A stretch of DNA of 64,000 nucleotides from an uncultured Psychroserpens sp. (GTDB taxonomy: Bacteria; Bacteroidota; Bacteroidia; Flavobacteriales; Flavobacteriaceae), in NCBI RefSeq assembly GCF_947503375.1, contig NZ_CANNDQ010000001.1, positions 186,001-250,000 of the forward strand, given 5' to 3'. How positions within the stretch are numbered: the stretch's first letter is position 1; each line of letters starts with the position of its first letter. Position numbers and translations under genes: made by a program. The notes beneath the pieces were generated by a model that worked only from the letters and a program-made list of their open reading frames with translations, did not search any database and was not told the origin of the DNA. Positions 10,538-21,434 of this stretch are shown piece after piece.

Positions 10538-12307
10538 TTATCTTAATTCTTTATCAATTATAGAAATTGTTTTAGCGGCCTTATCATAATCTTGCTGCAT
10601 TTCAACATTTGTAATTGGTGTATATCTTGCAAGTTCGCAGTGTTCTAAAATACTATTGAACTCCAAAATAGTGTTATTATTGACCTGACGAGTTATTAAT
10701 AGCTCGTTGATTTTTTCTTTGCTCAAATCACTAGTTTCAATAAGTAATTTTGCTTTTAAATAATTATGTAGTGCTCGTTCTAAAGCGATGTAAAAGGCTT
10801 CCTTTTTTCCTAACGATTTCTTTGCTTCACTCAAGTACCTTCTAGCTAATCTATCGGCTTTTCTAACTTTATTCCCTAGAACATCGGCACTTCTTTTTTC
10901 TTTTCTATTACGATATACTAATGCTAAAGGAATCGCTAATAGAGGCAGCAAAAGAGTAGACCAAAATGCCGTAGTTTTAAAAAAATATGAGAACTCAATA
11001 GGCTGGAGATTAGCTTCAGTTTTTACAAATGCAAATTGATCACTATTCATAACCACCTCTTGTTTACCTGTATTTGTCGAAGCTATATTATTATCTGAAT
11101 TTGCGGTATTAATTGGACCTTCAATAACATCGATAACTATTTCTCCTGAAGTTACTGTTTTGTACGATTCTGTTTCAAGATCAAAATAAGAAAACGAAAC
11201 GCTAGGTATTGGATATTTCCCTTTAAATTGAGGTACAATCGTATAATTATCTGAAATTACACCATTCATACCACCAAGATTAGTGGTTACCTTTTCGTTA
11301 TGTTCTGGTTCGTAAACTTCTAATGAATTTGGTAATTTGAGTTTTGGCAACTCAAAAAGTTTTAAGTTTCCTTTACCAGTAACCTCAACACGTGCTTGTA
11401 AAGACTCAGAAGCATTTAATTCAGACTTTGATGTGATGACATTGAATTTGAAATCACCAACAGCTCCTGTAAAGTTTTCTGGTTGTCCTTGTTCAGGCAA
11501 TGGTTTTACATTAATAGTTCTACTTCCTGCAGAGACACGTTTGTTTACTTGTGTCATTAACCGACCTCCAAAAAAATCTCTTCGTTTGGTCGGTACTTCA
11601 ACAGTCACATCTAAACTTAATGGCTCTATTTCAAGTTTTCCTGTTTTTTGAGGGTACAAAACTGTTTTACGCAATACAACATATCGATAATTATCGTCAC
11701 CATTGTAACTTCCGTTTTGAATTTTTAAGCCTTTAATACTGATGTTTTGGCTCCAAAAGTCATTATACCTTGGGTTATCAATCTCTCTCCAATTACTAAC
11801 GCCTGTATTTTGAGACACGTAAAGCTTATATACCACAGTAATTGCCTCATTTAAATAAGGGTTAGCTTTTGATACTTCAGCAACTAAATGAATATTATCT
11901 GAAGCTACCTGTTCGGCATTATCAGGATCGTTAGGTCGTTTTACAGCTGCTGTCACATTTACAGTAACTACTTGAGTTTTATAGACCACTCCTTCAATTT
12001 CTATGGTAGCTTGATTGATTTTTAATTGCCCTCTCTTCTTTGGCGCCAAGAAATAACTGTACGTTTTTTTATAAGAACGTTTTCCATTTAACCATGACTG
12101 ACTTACAGACGTATTTGGCCCTCCTACAACCGTAAAGTTTGCAAAATCTGGTGGATTAAAATTATCGCCATCCTTATTCATTTCAAAATCAATACGTAAA
12201 CGTTCGTTAATACCTAGTTTCGTTTTACTCACTTTAGCCTCAAATGTAATTTGTGCAGAAGTAATACTAGTTATAAGTACGAAAAATAAAATTGATACGT
12301 ATTTCAT
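10538..12307 (-). CDS. batD: BatD family protein
   Basis: ITFEAKVSKTKLGINERLRIDFEMN...NFTVVGGPNTS; operon position. Confidence 0.88.
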   Translation of the reverse strand: MKYVSILFFVLITSITSAQITFEAKVSKTKLGINERLRIDFEMNKDGDNFNPPDFANFTVVGGPNTSVSQSWLNGKRSYKKTYSYFLAPKKRGQLKINQATIEIEGVVYKTQVVTVNVTAAVKRPNDPDNAEQVASDNIHLVAEVSKANPYLNEAITVVYKLYVSQNTGVSNWREIDNPRYNDFWSQNISIKGLKIQNGSYNGDDNYRYVVLRKTVLYPQKTGKLEIEPLSLDVTVEVPTKRRDFFGGRLMTQVNKRVSAGSRTINVKPLPEQGQPENFTGAVGDFKFNVITSKSELNASESLQARVEVTGKGNLKLFELPKLKLPNSLEVYEPEHNEKVTTNLGGMNGVISDNYTIVPQFKGKYPIPSVSFSYFDLETESYKTVTSGEIVIDVIEGPINTANSDNNIASTNTGKQEVVMNSDQFAFVKTEANLQPIEFSYFFKTTAFWSTLLLPLLAIPLALVYRNRKEKRSADVLGNKVRKADRLARRYLSEAKKSLGKKEAFYIALERALHNYLKAKLLIETSDLSKEKINELLITRQVNNNTILEFNSILEHCELARYTPITNVEMQQDYDKAAKTISIIDKELR

Positions 12308-12328
12308 TTTATTAAGTTTGATAATAGT

Positions 12329-13159
12329 CTACCAGTCTTTTTCAGTTTTTACCTTAACGCCTTTTTGTTTTTCAGCATTAATTTTTTCTTGAACTTTTTG
12401 TTCTTGGTTGTTCATAGCCTCTAGTAGGCTTTTTATTTGTTGTGGTGAAAGCTGGCCTTGTTTAGGCTTTGGCTGCCCTTTGTTTTCTTTTTCTTTATCC
12501 CCTTTATTTTCTTTTTCCTCCTCATCTTTAGGCTTGCCTTCTTCATCTTTCTCATCTTCGCCTTCCTTTTTATCTTGATCGCCTTCGTCCTTTTTATCGT
12601 CTTCTTTCTTGTCTTGATCTTGATCTTGTTCCTGTTTATTTTCGTCTTCCTTCTCGTTCTCGTCTTCTTTTTCCTCGTCTTTATTTTGCTGTTGCTGTTG
12701 TTCAGCGCATTCTTTTGCTATTGCAAAATTATATCTTGTCTCATCATCTGAAGGATCATTACGCAATGCATTTTTGTAAGCTTCAACCGCTTCTTGGCAG
12801 AGTTCTCGTTGCATTAAAATATTTCCAATATTATGATATGCTTTATGCTTTTCTGTTTTAGAAATCGCATTTTTTGCTGCTTGAGTATGCCTAAACAAAG
12901 CTTCGTCATAATTCCCTTTTTCATAATATGAGTTTCCAAGGTTATATGTGCCCGAAACCGTAGTTGGTTGTTCAGAAATTGCTTTTCTATATTCCATCTC
13001 AGCAGAGATATAATCTTCAGCGTCTACCAACTCGTTAGCTTCATATACATAACTATTAGCTTTCTCAACAGCCATTTTCATCTGTTTTTCTTTATCTTTT
13101 TCTTGGGCGAAAGAAAAGGCAGAGATAAAAGCTAAGCAACTAATAATAAATTGTTTCAT
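12329..13159 (-). CDS. batC: BatC TPR protein with acidic/lysine-rich tail
   Basis: TPR repeats then KED low-complexity region; lies between BatB and BatD. Confidence 0.85.
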   Translation of the reverse strand: MKQFIISCLAFISAFSFAQEKDKEKQMKMAVEKANSYVYEANELVDAEDYISAEMEYRKAISEQPTTVSGTYNLGNSYYEKGNYDEALFRHTQAAKNAISKTEKHKAYHNIGNILMQRELCQEAVEAYKNALRNDPSDDETRYNFAIAKECAEQQQQQNKDEEKEDENEKEDENKQEQDQDQDKKEDDKKDEGDQDKKEGEDEKDEEGKPKDEEEKENKGDKEKENKGQPKPKQGQLSPQQIKSLLEAMNNQEQKVQEKINAEKQKGVKVKTEKDW

Positions 13160-13277
13160 GTGTGTTAGAATTTAACTTATTTTTTGTTCTATCCGTTTTT
13201 TTAACCTAATATGCAAATAGCAAGATAAAAAACACTTAGACTCTATATAGTTAAAGATTTTATAAATTATGTGAAGA

Positions 13278-14315
13278 TCAAAAATTCTCGTTGAAAAGAT
13301 TTAAACGTTTCAACCATTCGGTTTTTCGTTCTAAGAAAAATATATCAATAAATAGAAAGAAAATAGCAAACGCTATAAACCACTGAAATTGATCCTTAAA
13401 ATCAGCAAATTCTTTAGCTTCAAATTCTGTTTTATCCATTTTATTGAGAATATCTCTAATAGCTTCTACAACATCTCCAGTATTCTTGCCATTGATGTAG
13501 GCTCCATTAGCTTCAGAAGCTATCTCTTTGAGCGTGTCTTCATTTAGTTTAGTAATAACTGTTTCACCTTTGTTGTCTTTTTTATAATTAAGAACAACTC
13601 CATTTTTTTTGATAGGTATTGGCCCTCCTTTAACATCACCAACACCTATAGTGAATATTCTGATTCCTTCGTTACTTGCTTCTTCAGCTACGCTAGCTGC
13701 TACATCAGTATGATCTTCTCCATCTGATATAATAATAAGTACTCGATTGGTCTGTTCTTCATTATCAAAATATGTTTTTGCTAGCTCAATAGCTTCACTG
13801 ATTGCTGTTCCTTGTGAAGACAACATGTCTGTATTCATATTCTGTAAGAACATTTTTGCAGAGGCATAATCTGTTGTAATTGGTAATTGCGGAAACGCTT
13901 TTCCTGCATATGCAATAATACCAACACGATCACTGGCTAAATTATTAATAATTTGAGTAACCAATTGTTTCGATTTTTCTAATCGATTCGGAGCTATATC
14001 TTCGGCCAACATACTTTTAGAGACATCTACGGCAAAAACGATATCTACACCCTCTCGCTTAACTGTCTCTAATTTTGTTCCAATTTTTGGATTAACCAAA
14101 GCAATAGATAGACAAGCAAATGCTAAGCATAATAAGAAGACCTTTAATACAGATTTAAATATTGATTGATTAGGGCTTAAACGTTTGAGCAATGTTTTGT
14201 TGGCAAATCGCTTTTGAGTTCTATACTTCCAAAGTTGTAACACTAGAAATAACAGGATGATTACTGGTATAACCAATAACACCCAAAACCATATTTTCTC
14301 TTCTAATTGAAACAT
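13278..14315 (-). CDS. batB: BatB von Willebrand factor A domain membrane protein
   Basis: VWA MIDAS DIVFAVDVSKSMLAEDIAPNRLEKSK; flanking TM helices. Confidence 0.92.
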   Translation of the reverse strand: MFQLEEKIWFWVLLVIPVIILLFLVLQLWKYRTQKRFANKTLLKRLSPNQSIFKSVLKVFLLCLAFACLSIALVNPKIGTKLETVKREGVDIVFAVDVSKSMLAEDIAPNRLEKSKQLVTQIINNLASDRVGIIAYAGKAFPQLPITTDYASAKMFLQNMNTDMLSSQGTAISEAIELAKTYFDNEEQTNRVLIIISDGEDHTDVAASVAEEASNEGIRIFTIGVGDVKGGPIPIKKNGVVLNYKKDNKGETVITKLNEDTLKEIASEANGAYINGKNTGDVVEAIRDILNKMDKTEFEAKEFADFKDQFQWFIAFAIFFLFIDIFFLERKTEWLKRLNLFNENF

Positions 14316-14329
14316 CTTATCTTACTTTA

Positions 14330-15334
14330 TTATACAAAGCTCCTAAAAACAGTATAACGCAACAGTAATTCTAACAGTAGTAGTAAACTTGCCAAAATTA
14401 ATAATGGACGATACTTTTCTTCGTAATTATAGAATTTAAACTCTTCTATTTCTGTTTTTTCTAATTTGTTTATTTCACTGTATATCTCTCTAAGCTTTTT
14501 ATTGTTTGTTGCTCTAAAATATTTTCCTCCAGTTACATCTGCAATTTGCTGTAATAGTTCTTCATCGATTTCTACTTGAACTCTTCCGTATTGAAATGCC
14601 CCATTATTTTTCATAGCAACAGGAGACAATGCCATTCCGTTGGTTCCTAAGCCAATTGTATAGGTTTTAATTCCATATTCTACTGCAAGTTCACTTGCTA
14701 TTTTTGGATCTATAAACCCAGAATTATTAACACCATCTGTCAAGAGGATAATTACCTTACTTTTTGCCTTACTATCCTTTAATCTGTTTACTGCAGTTGC
14801 TAAACCCATTCCGATAGCTGTTCCACCTTCAATGATGGTATTGTATTTAATATCTCTTAGTGAACGCAGCACAATAGCTTTATCACTTGTAATTGGAGTT
14901 TTAGTATAGCTTTCTCCTGCGTACTCTACAAGTCCTATTCTATCGTTTGGCCGACCTTGTATAAATTGTGCGGCAACTTTTTTCAAGGCTTCTAATCGGT
15001 TAGGCGATAAATCTTTAGCTAGCATACTTGCAGACACATCTATTGCCATAACAATATCTATACCTCGAGTGGTTTTTGTTTTTGAAGATACATCAACAGT
15101 TCTTGGTCTTGCTAAAGCTGTTATTAATAGCGCTAGGGCTAGAAGTCTAAGAGCAAATAATAGTGGTCTCAATTTTACTAGCCAAGACCTTGTAACTTTA
15201 AACCCATTTAGGCTAGATATTTTAAGTTCAGCTGTTTGCCGCTTATGTTTAAATACATACCACAGTATAGCTAGAGGCAATAGTACCAATAACCAAAATA
15301 ATTCTTTATTTAAAAACTCAATTCCTTCAAACAT
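14330..15334 (-). CDS. batA: BatA von Willebrand factor A domain membrane protein
   Basis: DIVMAIDVSASMLAKDLSPNRLEALKK; flanking TM helices. Confidence 0.92.
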   Translation of the reverse strand: MFEGIEFLNKELFWLLVLLPLAILWYVFKHKRQTAELKISSLNGFKVTRSWLVKLRPLLFALRLLALALLITALARPRTVDVSSKTKTTRGIDIVMAIDVSASMLAKDLSPNRLEALKKVAAQFIQGRPNDRIGLVEYAGESYTKTPITSDKAIVLRSLRDIKYNTIIEGGTAIGMGLATAVNRLKDSKAKSKVIILLTDGVNNSGFIDPKIASELAVEYGIKTYTIGLGTNGMALSPVAMKNNGAFQYGRVQVEIDEELLQQIADVTGGKYFRATNNKKLREIYSEINKLEKTEIEEFKFYNYEEKYRPLLILASLLLLLELLLRYTVFRSFV

Positions 15335-17013
15335 TATTCTTTCTCCTCTTTTGTAAGTTCTACAGAATTCAAAATGCGTTCAATAATTTGATCTACATAG
15401 GTGTCATTTCCTTTCCATTGCAATAAGATTTGTTGTCTTACATTTTCAGACTTAAACAGTAAAATAGTATAATTTGACGACTCAGAATCACCATCAATTA
15501 TCAATTTCATCGAGCCATAGGTTTTAAGACCTTCAGCATTATTTGGTGTAACAAATTTGTCTCTTTTTACTGTTATATCTGATGCGCCTTCAGCTTCTAA
15601 TCGTCGTAAATATTGTTCTGAGGCTTTAAGTAACTCATTGGCTACTGCTTCGTCTGAAGCTGCTTGTTGTTTTTCCTCTTCAGAATAATTAAACATTGTA
15701 GTACTCACTTGAATATCAATACCTGAAGCAGCAGATAAGTATCTGAATGTCGTGTTTGATATTTTATCTTTCAATTCTTCTGGAAGTTCTACTGTTTCAC
15801 GTTTCAAAACTTTTGGTGTGGTTATGCTCACTGGTGGAAATCCGTAATCACTTTTTACCCAATTTCCTTCAAGCAATTCTTTACTCTCTTTTCCTGTAAT
15901 GGTATCTACCACATATTGAAATCCGTATTTGACTCCAAATCCTATAAATGTGGCGATCAATATCAATACACTTGCAACAATTGTAGTTATAATCTTTCTA
16001 CGTTTCTTTTTCTTTTCTTGTTGTTCTTTATATTGTTGATCGAGAAGTTTTTCTTCTTCAGTTGGTTCTGGCAGAGCTTCTTTAACATGATCTATCTCGA
16101 TATCTATCGTATTCCTATCTAATCTTGCCAGTTCTACATTAGGAGCAGATTTAGCAAACTTTACTAAATCGGCACGTTTTAAAATTGCTTCAAGATTTTT
16201 AATATCATCTTTGCCCAAGTCTATTTGATTGGCGTCGTCTAAAAGATGTAATCTGGATATTAGCTCATCTGTTGTACTTTCTAGTGCTTTTTCGTAGACT
16301 TTTTCATCTAAATATTTTCTAATAATAAATGTCAATTCTGAATAATAATCTTTTAATTCAGCATTTTGAAGATATGTACTTTCATCTAGTTTTTTTAGCG
16401 CTAATTTCGCTCTGTCATATGGTGGAAGTAATGCAATCTCTTCTTCTTCTGTAAGTGGTTTTTTTCGCCATATGAGCCAATATAAAACGAAAGCAACTAG
16501 ACCAATAGCGGCTAAGACGATTAAGATAATAAGCCATGTTTTGCTTTTCTTTTTTTCAACTTCTATAATTGGTTTTATATCATAAAGCCCTTGTTTGGTG
16601 GTGTCTACAGCAACATTAAACACTTGTACTTTTAAAGAATCTGTAAAAAAAGTTTTTGCTCCAATTACAACTTTTTGTCTCGGTATTGTGTACGACCCAG
16701 AATCAAACTTGGTTAATCCGTATTTTTTTATAAAAGAATACTTGGCATTTTTATTAGTTGTATCTATAGCATACGTTTCAATCACCTCTAAAGGTGAAAA
16801 TGTTTGCCCTTCTGGAAATACAACTAGGTCTGTAGTGTCTGCTTCAACTTTAATTTTATAGGTAATTTGTTCGCCAATTTTGATTTTGGTAGAATCTATT
16901 GACGATGTAACCTGGGCATTTAAACCAATAGAAAATAATACACAGAAAACAGTAAATAAGGTTACTTTTTTACTATTCATGTTATCTATATTATTTAATT
17001 TAAAATACTTCAC
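15334..17013 (-). CDS. Bat-operon exported/membrane protein (DUF4381/BatD-like)
   Basis: Signal peptide from ATG at 16980 (MNSKKVTLFTVFCVLFSIGLNAQ), central TM, operon position between DUF58 and batA. Confidence 0.8.
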   Translation of the reverse strand: MKYFKLNNIDNMNSKKVTLFTVFCVLFSIGLNAQVTSSIDSTKIKIGEQITYKIKVEADTTDLVVFPEGQTFSPLEVIETYAIDTTNKNAKYSFIKKYGLTKFDSGSYTIPRQKVVIGAKTFFTDSLKVQVFNVAVDTTKQGLYDIKPIIEVEKKKSKTWLIILIVLAAIGLVAFVLYWLIWRKKPLTEEEEIALLPPYDRAKLALKKLDESTYLQNAELKDYYSELTFIIRKYLDEKVYEKALESTTDELISRLHLLDDANQIDLGKDDIKNLEAILKRADLVKFAKSAPNVELARLDRNTIDIEIDHVKEALPEPTEEEKLLDQQYKEQQEKKKKRRKIITTIVASVLILIATFIGFGVKYGFQYVVDTITGKESKELLEGNWVKSDYGFPPVSITTPKVLKRETVELPEELKDKISNTTFRYLSAASGIDIQVSTTMFNYSEEEKQQAASDEAVANELLKASEQYLRRLEAEGASDITVKRDKFVTPNNAEGLKTYGSMKLIIDGDSESSNYTILLFKSENVRQQILLQWKGNDTYVDQIIERILNSVELTKEEKE

Positions 17014-17031
17014 TATTACTTTTATGGAGAT

Positions 17032-17898
17032 TTATCCTCTTTGTTTAAAATAACCTAATAATTTTTTCACGTAACTTTCATCTACGCGACAATCAATAGT
17101 TCCTGCACCAGATTTGGTAAATGCCTCTTTATAATAACTTACCTTTTCTTGATAGTATTTTTCATAATTGCGTCTAACACTTTTAGAACTAGTATTCACT
17201 AACATTAATTCTCCAGTTTCTTCATCTAGCATTTGCACCATTCCTAAATTTGGAATTTGCGCTTCATACCTATCATAAATTCTTATTCCAGTAATATCGT
17301 GCTTACCAGAAGCTATTTTAAGTGTTTGTTTATAATCGTCAGAAATGAAATCGCTGAGCACAAAAACGATAGCTTTCTTTTTCATCACATTAGATAAAAA
17401 TTTCAATGCTTCAGATATATCTGTTAATTTACTTTTTGGCTTAAACTCAATTAATTCACGAATAATTCTTAACACATGTGAACGTCCTTTCTTAGGTGGA
17501 ATATAGAGTTCGATCTCATCAGAAAATAAGATCAACCCAATTTTATCATTATTTTGTGTGGCAGAGAAAGCTAATGTAGCAGCAATTTCTGTTGCAATTT
17601 CATTCTTAAATTGTTCGTCTGTACCAAACAGTTTTGATCCAGATATATCAACCATAAGCATCATGGTTAATTCGCGTTCTTCTTCAAAAACTTTTACAAA
17701 GGGTTCGTTATAGCGCGCAGTTACGTTCCAATCAATATTTCTAACATCGTCACCAAATTGATACTGTCTAACTTCAGAAAAGGTCATCCCACGTCCTTTG
17801 AAAGTTGAATGATATTCACCTCCAAATATATGATCAGACAAACGTCTTGTCTTAATCTCTATTTTCCGTACTTTCTTTAGTAATTCCTTAGTATCCAT
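17032..17898 (-). CDS. DUF58 domain protein
   Basis: HSTFKGRGMTFSEVRQYQFGDDVRNIDWNVTARYNEPFVKVFEEERELT. Confidence 0.93.
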   Translation of the reverse strand: MDTKELLKKVRKIEIKTRRLSDHIFGGEYHSTFKGRGMTFSEVRQYQFGDDVRNIDWNVTARYNEPFVKVFEEERELTMMLMVDISGSKLFGTDEQFKNEIATEIAATLAFSATQNNDKIGLILFSDEIELYIPPKKGRSHVLRIIRELIEFKPKSKLTDISEALKFLSNVMKKKAIVFVLSDFISDDYKQTLKIASGKHDITGIRIYDRYEAQIPNLGMVQMLDEETGELMLVNTSSKSVRRNYEKYYQEKVSYYKEAFTKSGAGTIDCRVDESYVKKLLGYFKQRG

Positions 17899-17972
17899 TT
17901 CAGTTTGCGATTGCAGATTTCTGATTTACGATTAGATAAAAAATCGTTGTTCTCAATTCTAAAATCTAAATT

Positions 17973-18980
17973 CTATGGTACTTCGATTTCGTTTACGATC
18001 TTATTAATAATATCTTCTGAAGTTACGTTTTCTGCTTCAGCTTCATATGTAATCCCTATTCTATGTCGCAATACATCATGAACAACGGCTCTAACATCTT
18101 CAGGAATTACATAACCTCTGCGTTTTATAAATGCGTAGCATTTAGCTGCTGTAGCAAGGTTGATACTTCCTCGAGGAGAGGCTCCAAACGAAATAAGCGG
18201 TTTTAAATCGGCAAGCTTATATTTTTCAGGGTAACGTGTAGCGAATATAATATCGAGTATGTATTTCTCAATTTTTTCATCCATATAAACCTCTCGAACT
18301 ACTTTTTGAGCATTTAATATTTGACTAATCGATATTACAGGATTTACTTTGTCCCAGGCTCCTTTTAAATTAGCCCTCATGATTAGTTGCTCTTCATCTT
18401 GTTTAGGATAATCAATCACTGTTTTGAGCATGAAACGGTCAACCTGTGCTTCAGGTAATGGATAAGTTCCTTCTTGTTCAACAGGGTTTTGAGTTGCCAT
18501 AACCAAGAACGGCTTATCTAAAATAAAGGTTTCATCTCCAATAGTTACTTGCTTTTCCTGCATAGCCTCTAATAAGGCTGATTGTACTTTTGCTGGTGCT
18601 CTGTTAATTTCATCTGCTAAAACAAAATTTGCAAATATTGGACCTTTCTTTATTGAAAAGTCATTAAGCTTCATATTATAAATGAGTGTTCCTACAACAT
18701 CTGCAGGCAAAAGATCTGGTGTAAACTGAATTCTACTAAAACTGCCATCTACAGCTTGAGACAGCGTATTAATGGCTAATGTTTTTGCGAGGCCAGGAAC
18801 ACCTTCAAGTAAGATATGACCTTGACCTAATAATCCAATAAGTAAACGTTCAACCATGTGCCTCTGTCCTACGATAACTTTGTTCATTTCCATTATTAGC
18901 AAATCAACAAAGGCACTTTCTTTTTCAATTTTCTCATTAATCGACTTGATATCGATCGTACTTGTTTCTTCCATTATCAT
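17973..18980 (-). CDS. MoxR family AAA ATPase
   Basis: GQGHILLEGVPGLAKT, LADEINRAPAKVQSALLEAMQEKQVTI, MATQNPVEQEGTYPLPEAQVDRF. Confidence 0.95.
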   Translation of the reverse strand: MIMEETSTIDIKSINEKIEKESAFVDLLIMEMNKVIVGQRHMVERLLIGLLGQGHILLEGVPGLAKTLAINTLSQAVDGSFSRIQFTPDLLPADVVGTLIYNMKLNDFSIKKGPIFANFVLADEINRAPAKVQSALLEAMQEKQVTIGDETFILDKPFLVMATQNPVEQEGTYPLPEAQVDRFMLKTVIDYPKQDEEQLIMRANLKGAWDKVNPVISISQILNAQKVVREVYMDEKIEKYILDIIFATRYPEKYKLADLKPLISFGASPRGSINLATAAKCYAFIKRRGYVIPEDVRAVVHDVLRHRIGITYEAEAENVTSEDIINKIVNEIEVP

Positions 18981-19060
18981 CGTGTTTTAAACCTATAGAA
19001 TTTAGTAGACGCAATTTGTTAAAATTTTTATTGTATTGCTGTTAATAATTGGTTAAAACT

Positions 19061-19091
19061 TCAAGAGCAATGCGGTTTGCATTGCTCTTGA
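19061..19091 (-). terminator. hairpin, likely terminator of the 19116..19685 gene
   Basis: Perfect 13-bp stem tcaagagcaatgc-ggttt-gcattgctcttga just downstream of the minus-strand stop. Confidence 0.6.
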
Positions 19092-19115
19092 GAATTATAT
19101 GGTCTTGAAACTTTT

Positions 19116-19685
19116 CTAAAACAAATTGAAAAGCCTCATTAGTGTGTTCATTTTCGGTTGAAAATCTGCCTTAGTATCTGAAGAAAAAACGATAGATTCA
19201 TCTAGATCAACTTCAATTGTGAAATCATACAGTTTATTAGCAACCAATTGCTTTTCTACAATATTAACTGAAGCTCCTTCATATTCTGGAGCCATTATCA
19301 AGTCATATTCTATACCTGTTTTCACTACAGAATTATTGTCGCCTAAAACCAATTTGATACTATAGATAAATTCCGAAGGGACTTGCTCAAAATCTACCAA
19401 AGTCACAACTTGATCAGTAGTAAAATTAGTTAAATCGTGAACTCCAGTATTCATAGCATTTAAACTAACCCATGCGTTTGGGTCTGATTCGTCTTCCATA
19501 ATTCTAAACTGCACGTCAAGTATTTCAATATTAACTTTATTTAATGGTGTTTCAGTTCCAACAAGTTTAACACTGACTAAACTATTTTCAAATTGAGTAG
19601 TAGCTTCTTCTTTTGAGCAACTACTCAAAAAAAACAAGAACATTAAACTAAATAATACGGCTTTTGCAAATTGGAAATATTTCAT
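19116..19685 (-). CDS. DUF4382-like lipoprotein
   Basis: Lipobox LFFLSSCSKEE; ...KVNIEILDVQ....W..L......DLTNF...... pattern. Confidence 0.7.
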   Translation of the reverse strand: MKYFQFAKAVLFSLMFLFFLSSCSKEEATTQFENSLVSVKLVGTETPLNKVNIEILDVQFRIMEDESDPNAWVSLNAMNTGVHDLTNFTTDQVVTLVDFEQVPSEFIYSIKLVLGDNNSVVKTGIEYDLIMAPEYEGASVNIVEKQLVANKLYDFTIEVDLDESIVFSSDTKADFQPKMNTLMRLFNLF

Positions 19686-19790
19686 GATTTGGGAACATTT
19701 AATAAATACATAACAATGATACTTTATTATTCAAGATTTGACTATTTTTATACATGAATTGCAAAAAAACCCGTATAAACTGAAAAAAAA

Positions 19791-20654
19791 GTGACATATT
19801 CTCGATTAATTGCAGGCACCATGACTTGGGGAAGTTGGGGAAAGCAATACTCAAAAAAAGACATGATTGCATTAATGCATCACTGTTTAGATCATAACAT
19901 CACCGCTTTTGATCATGCCGATATTTATGGCGGATATACTACTGAAACAGATTTTGGTAATGCATTTGCAGAAAGTGGTATTGCTCGTGAAAAAATTCAA
20001 CTGATTACCAAATGTGGGATTCAATATATTAGTGACAACCGAAACAATACTATCAAGCATTATGATTATAGTAAAGATTACATTATATGGTCTGCTAAAA
20101 CCTCATTAAAGCATTTAAAAACGGATTATTTAGATTTATTCTTATTACACAGACCTAGCCCTTTGATGCATCCAAATGAAGTGGCTGAAGCCATTTCTGA
20201 ATTGATGCAAAGTGGCTTAATTAAAAGTTTTGGTGTCTCTAATTTTGCTCCTTCTCAAATTGAGCTCATTTCAAGTGCAGTTGATATCTCTGCAAATCAA
20301 ATTGAATTTTCATTAACGCAACACACTGCGATGCACAATGGCGCTTTAGATCAGATGCTATTAAAGAAAATCACACCAATGGCATGGTCGCCTCTCGGGT
20401 CTGTTTTCAGAGAAGATAATGAACAAACAAGAAGAATTCATAAACAACTAGGTGAATTAATAGATACGTATAATGCTACTGAAGATCAATTATTATTGGC
20501 TTGGATATTAAAACATCCAGCACAAATTCATCCTGTTATTGGAACCACGAACAAGAAGCGAATTGTTGATGCCGTTAAAGCAAGTGATATTGACCTTGAG
20601 CTTGAAGATTGGTTTAAGATTCTAGTGGCTTGTCAAGGACATAAAGTTCCGTAA
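19791..20654 (+). CDS. aldo/keto reductase (GTG start)
   Basis: GTMTWGSWG, FDHADIYGGYTTE, DLFLLHRPSPLM, FGVSNFAPSQI. Confidence 0.92.
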   Translation: MTYSRLIAGTMTWGSWGKQYSKKDMIALMHHCLDHNITAFDHADIYGGYTTETDFGNAFAESGIAREKIQLITKCGIQYISDNRNNTIKHYDYSKDYIIWSAKTSLKHLKTDYLDLFLLHRPSPLMHPNEVAEAISELMQSGLIKSFGVSNFAPSQIELISSAVDISANQIEFSLTQHTAMHNGALDQMLLKKITPMAWSPLGSVFREDNEQTRRIHKQLGELIDTYNATEDQLLLAWILKHPAQIHPVIGTTNKKRIVDAVKASDIDLELEDWFKILVACQGHKVP

Positions 20655-20671
20655 ATGTAAGACAAATAAAC

Positions 20672-21433
20672 ATGAAGAAAATAGCACTTATTACTGGAGC
20701 CACAAGTGGAATTGGTAGGGCAACTGCTCATGAATTTGCAAAACATGGAATCCATTTAATTTTATGTGGTAGGCGACAAGAACGCTTAGACACTATAAAA
20801 AATGCATTACATAAAGAAACGCGAGTACATACTTTAAATTTTGACGTTCGTGATAAGGATTCTGTTGCAGAAGCCATTGCATCTCTTCCGAAAAGCTTTA
20901 AATCTATTGACATCTTAATTAACAATGCTGGGAATGCTCATGGTCTTGACCCAATACAGAAGGGCAGTATAGAGGATTGGGATGCTATGATGGATATTAA
21001 TGTAAAAGGCTTACTATATGTTAGTAAAGCCGTGATTCCTCAAATGACAGAACGCAAATCTGGTCATATCATTAACATAGGCTCTTCAGCTGGAAAGGAG
21101 GTTTATCCTAAAGGAAATGTGTATTGTGCAAGTAAACATGCGGTTTTAGCAATTACTGAAGGTATGCGAATTGATCTAAACCCTTTCGGAATAAAAGTTT
21201 CTGCTATAAACCCAGGTTTGGTCGAAACTGAATTTTCAAAAGTACGGTTTAAAGGTGATGCTCTAGCTGATAATGTATACAAAGGCTATGAAGCCTTACA
21301 AGCTCAAGATGTAGCAGAGGTGATCTACTTTGCCATATCTAGACCAGCTCATGTAAATATTGCCGATGTGTTAATGTTTTGCACAGCTCAAGCTAGTTCT
21401 ACTATCGTTAAAAAAGAAATTAGCCAATTGTAA
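20672..21433 (+). CDS. SDR family NAD(P)-dependent oxidoreductase
   Basis: ALITGATSGIGRATA, NNAGNAHG, SSAGKEVYPKGNVYCASKHAV. Confidence 0.94.
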   Translation: MKKIALITGATSGIGRATAHEFAKHGIHLILCGRRQERLDTIKNALHKETRVHTLNFDVRDKDSVAEAIASLPKSFKSIDILINNAGNAHGLDPIQKGSIEDWDAMMDINVKGLLYVSKAVIPQMTERKSGHIINIGSSAGKEVYPKGNVYCASKHAVLAITEGMRIDLNPFGIKVSAINPGLVETEFSKVRFKGDALADNVYKGYEALQAQDVAEVIYFAISRPAHVNIADVLMFCTAQASSTIVKKEISQL

Positions 21434-21434
21434 A

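Noticed and set aside
12458-12751. Plus-strand 97-aa ORF rich in F/L/I
   Set aside because: Antisense shadow of the Lys/Glu/Asp low-complexity tail of batC.
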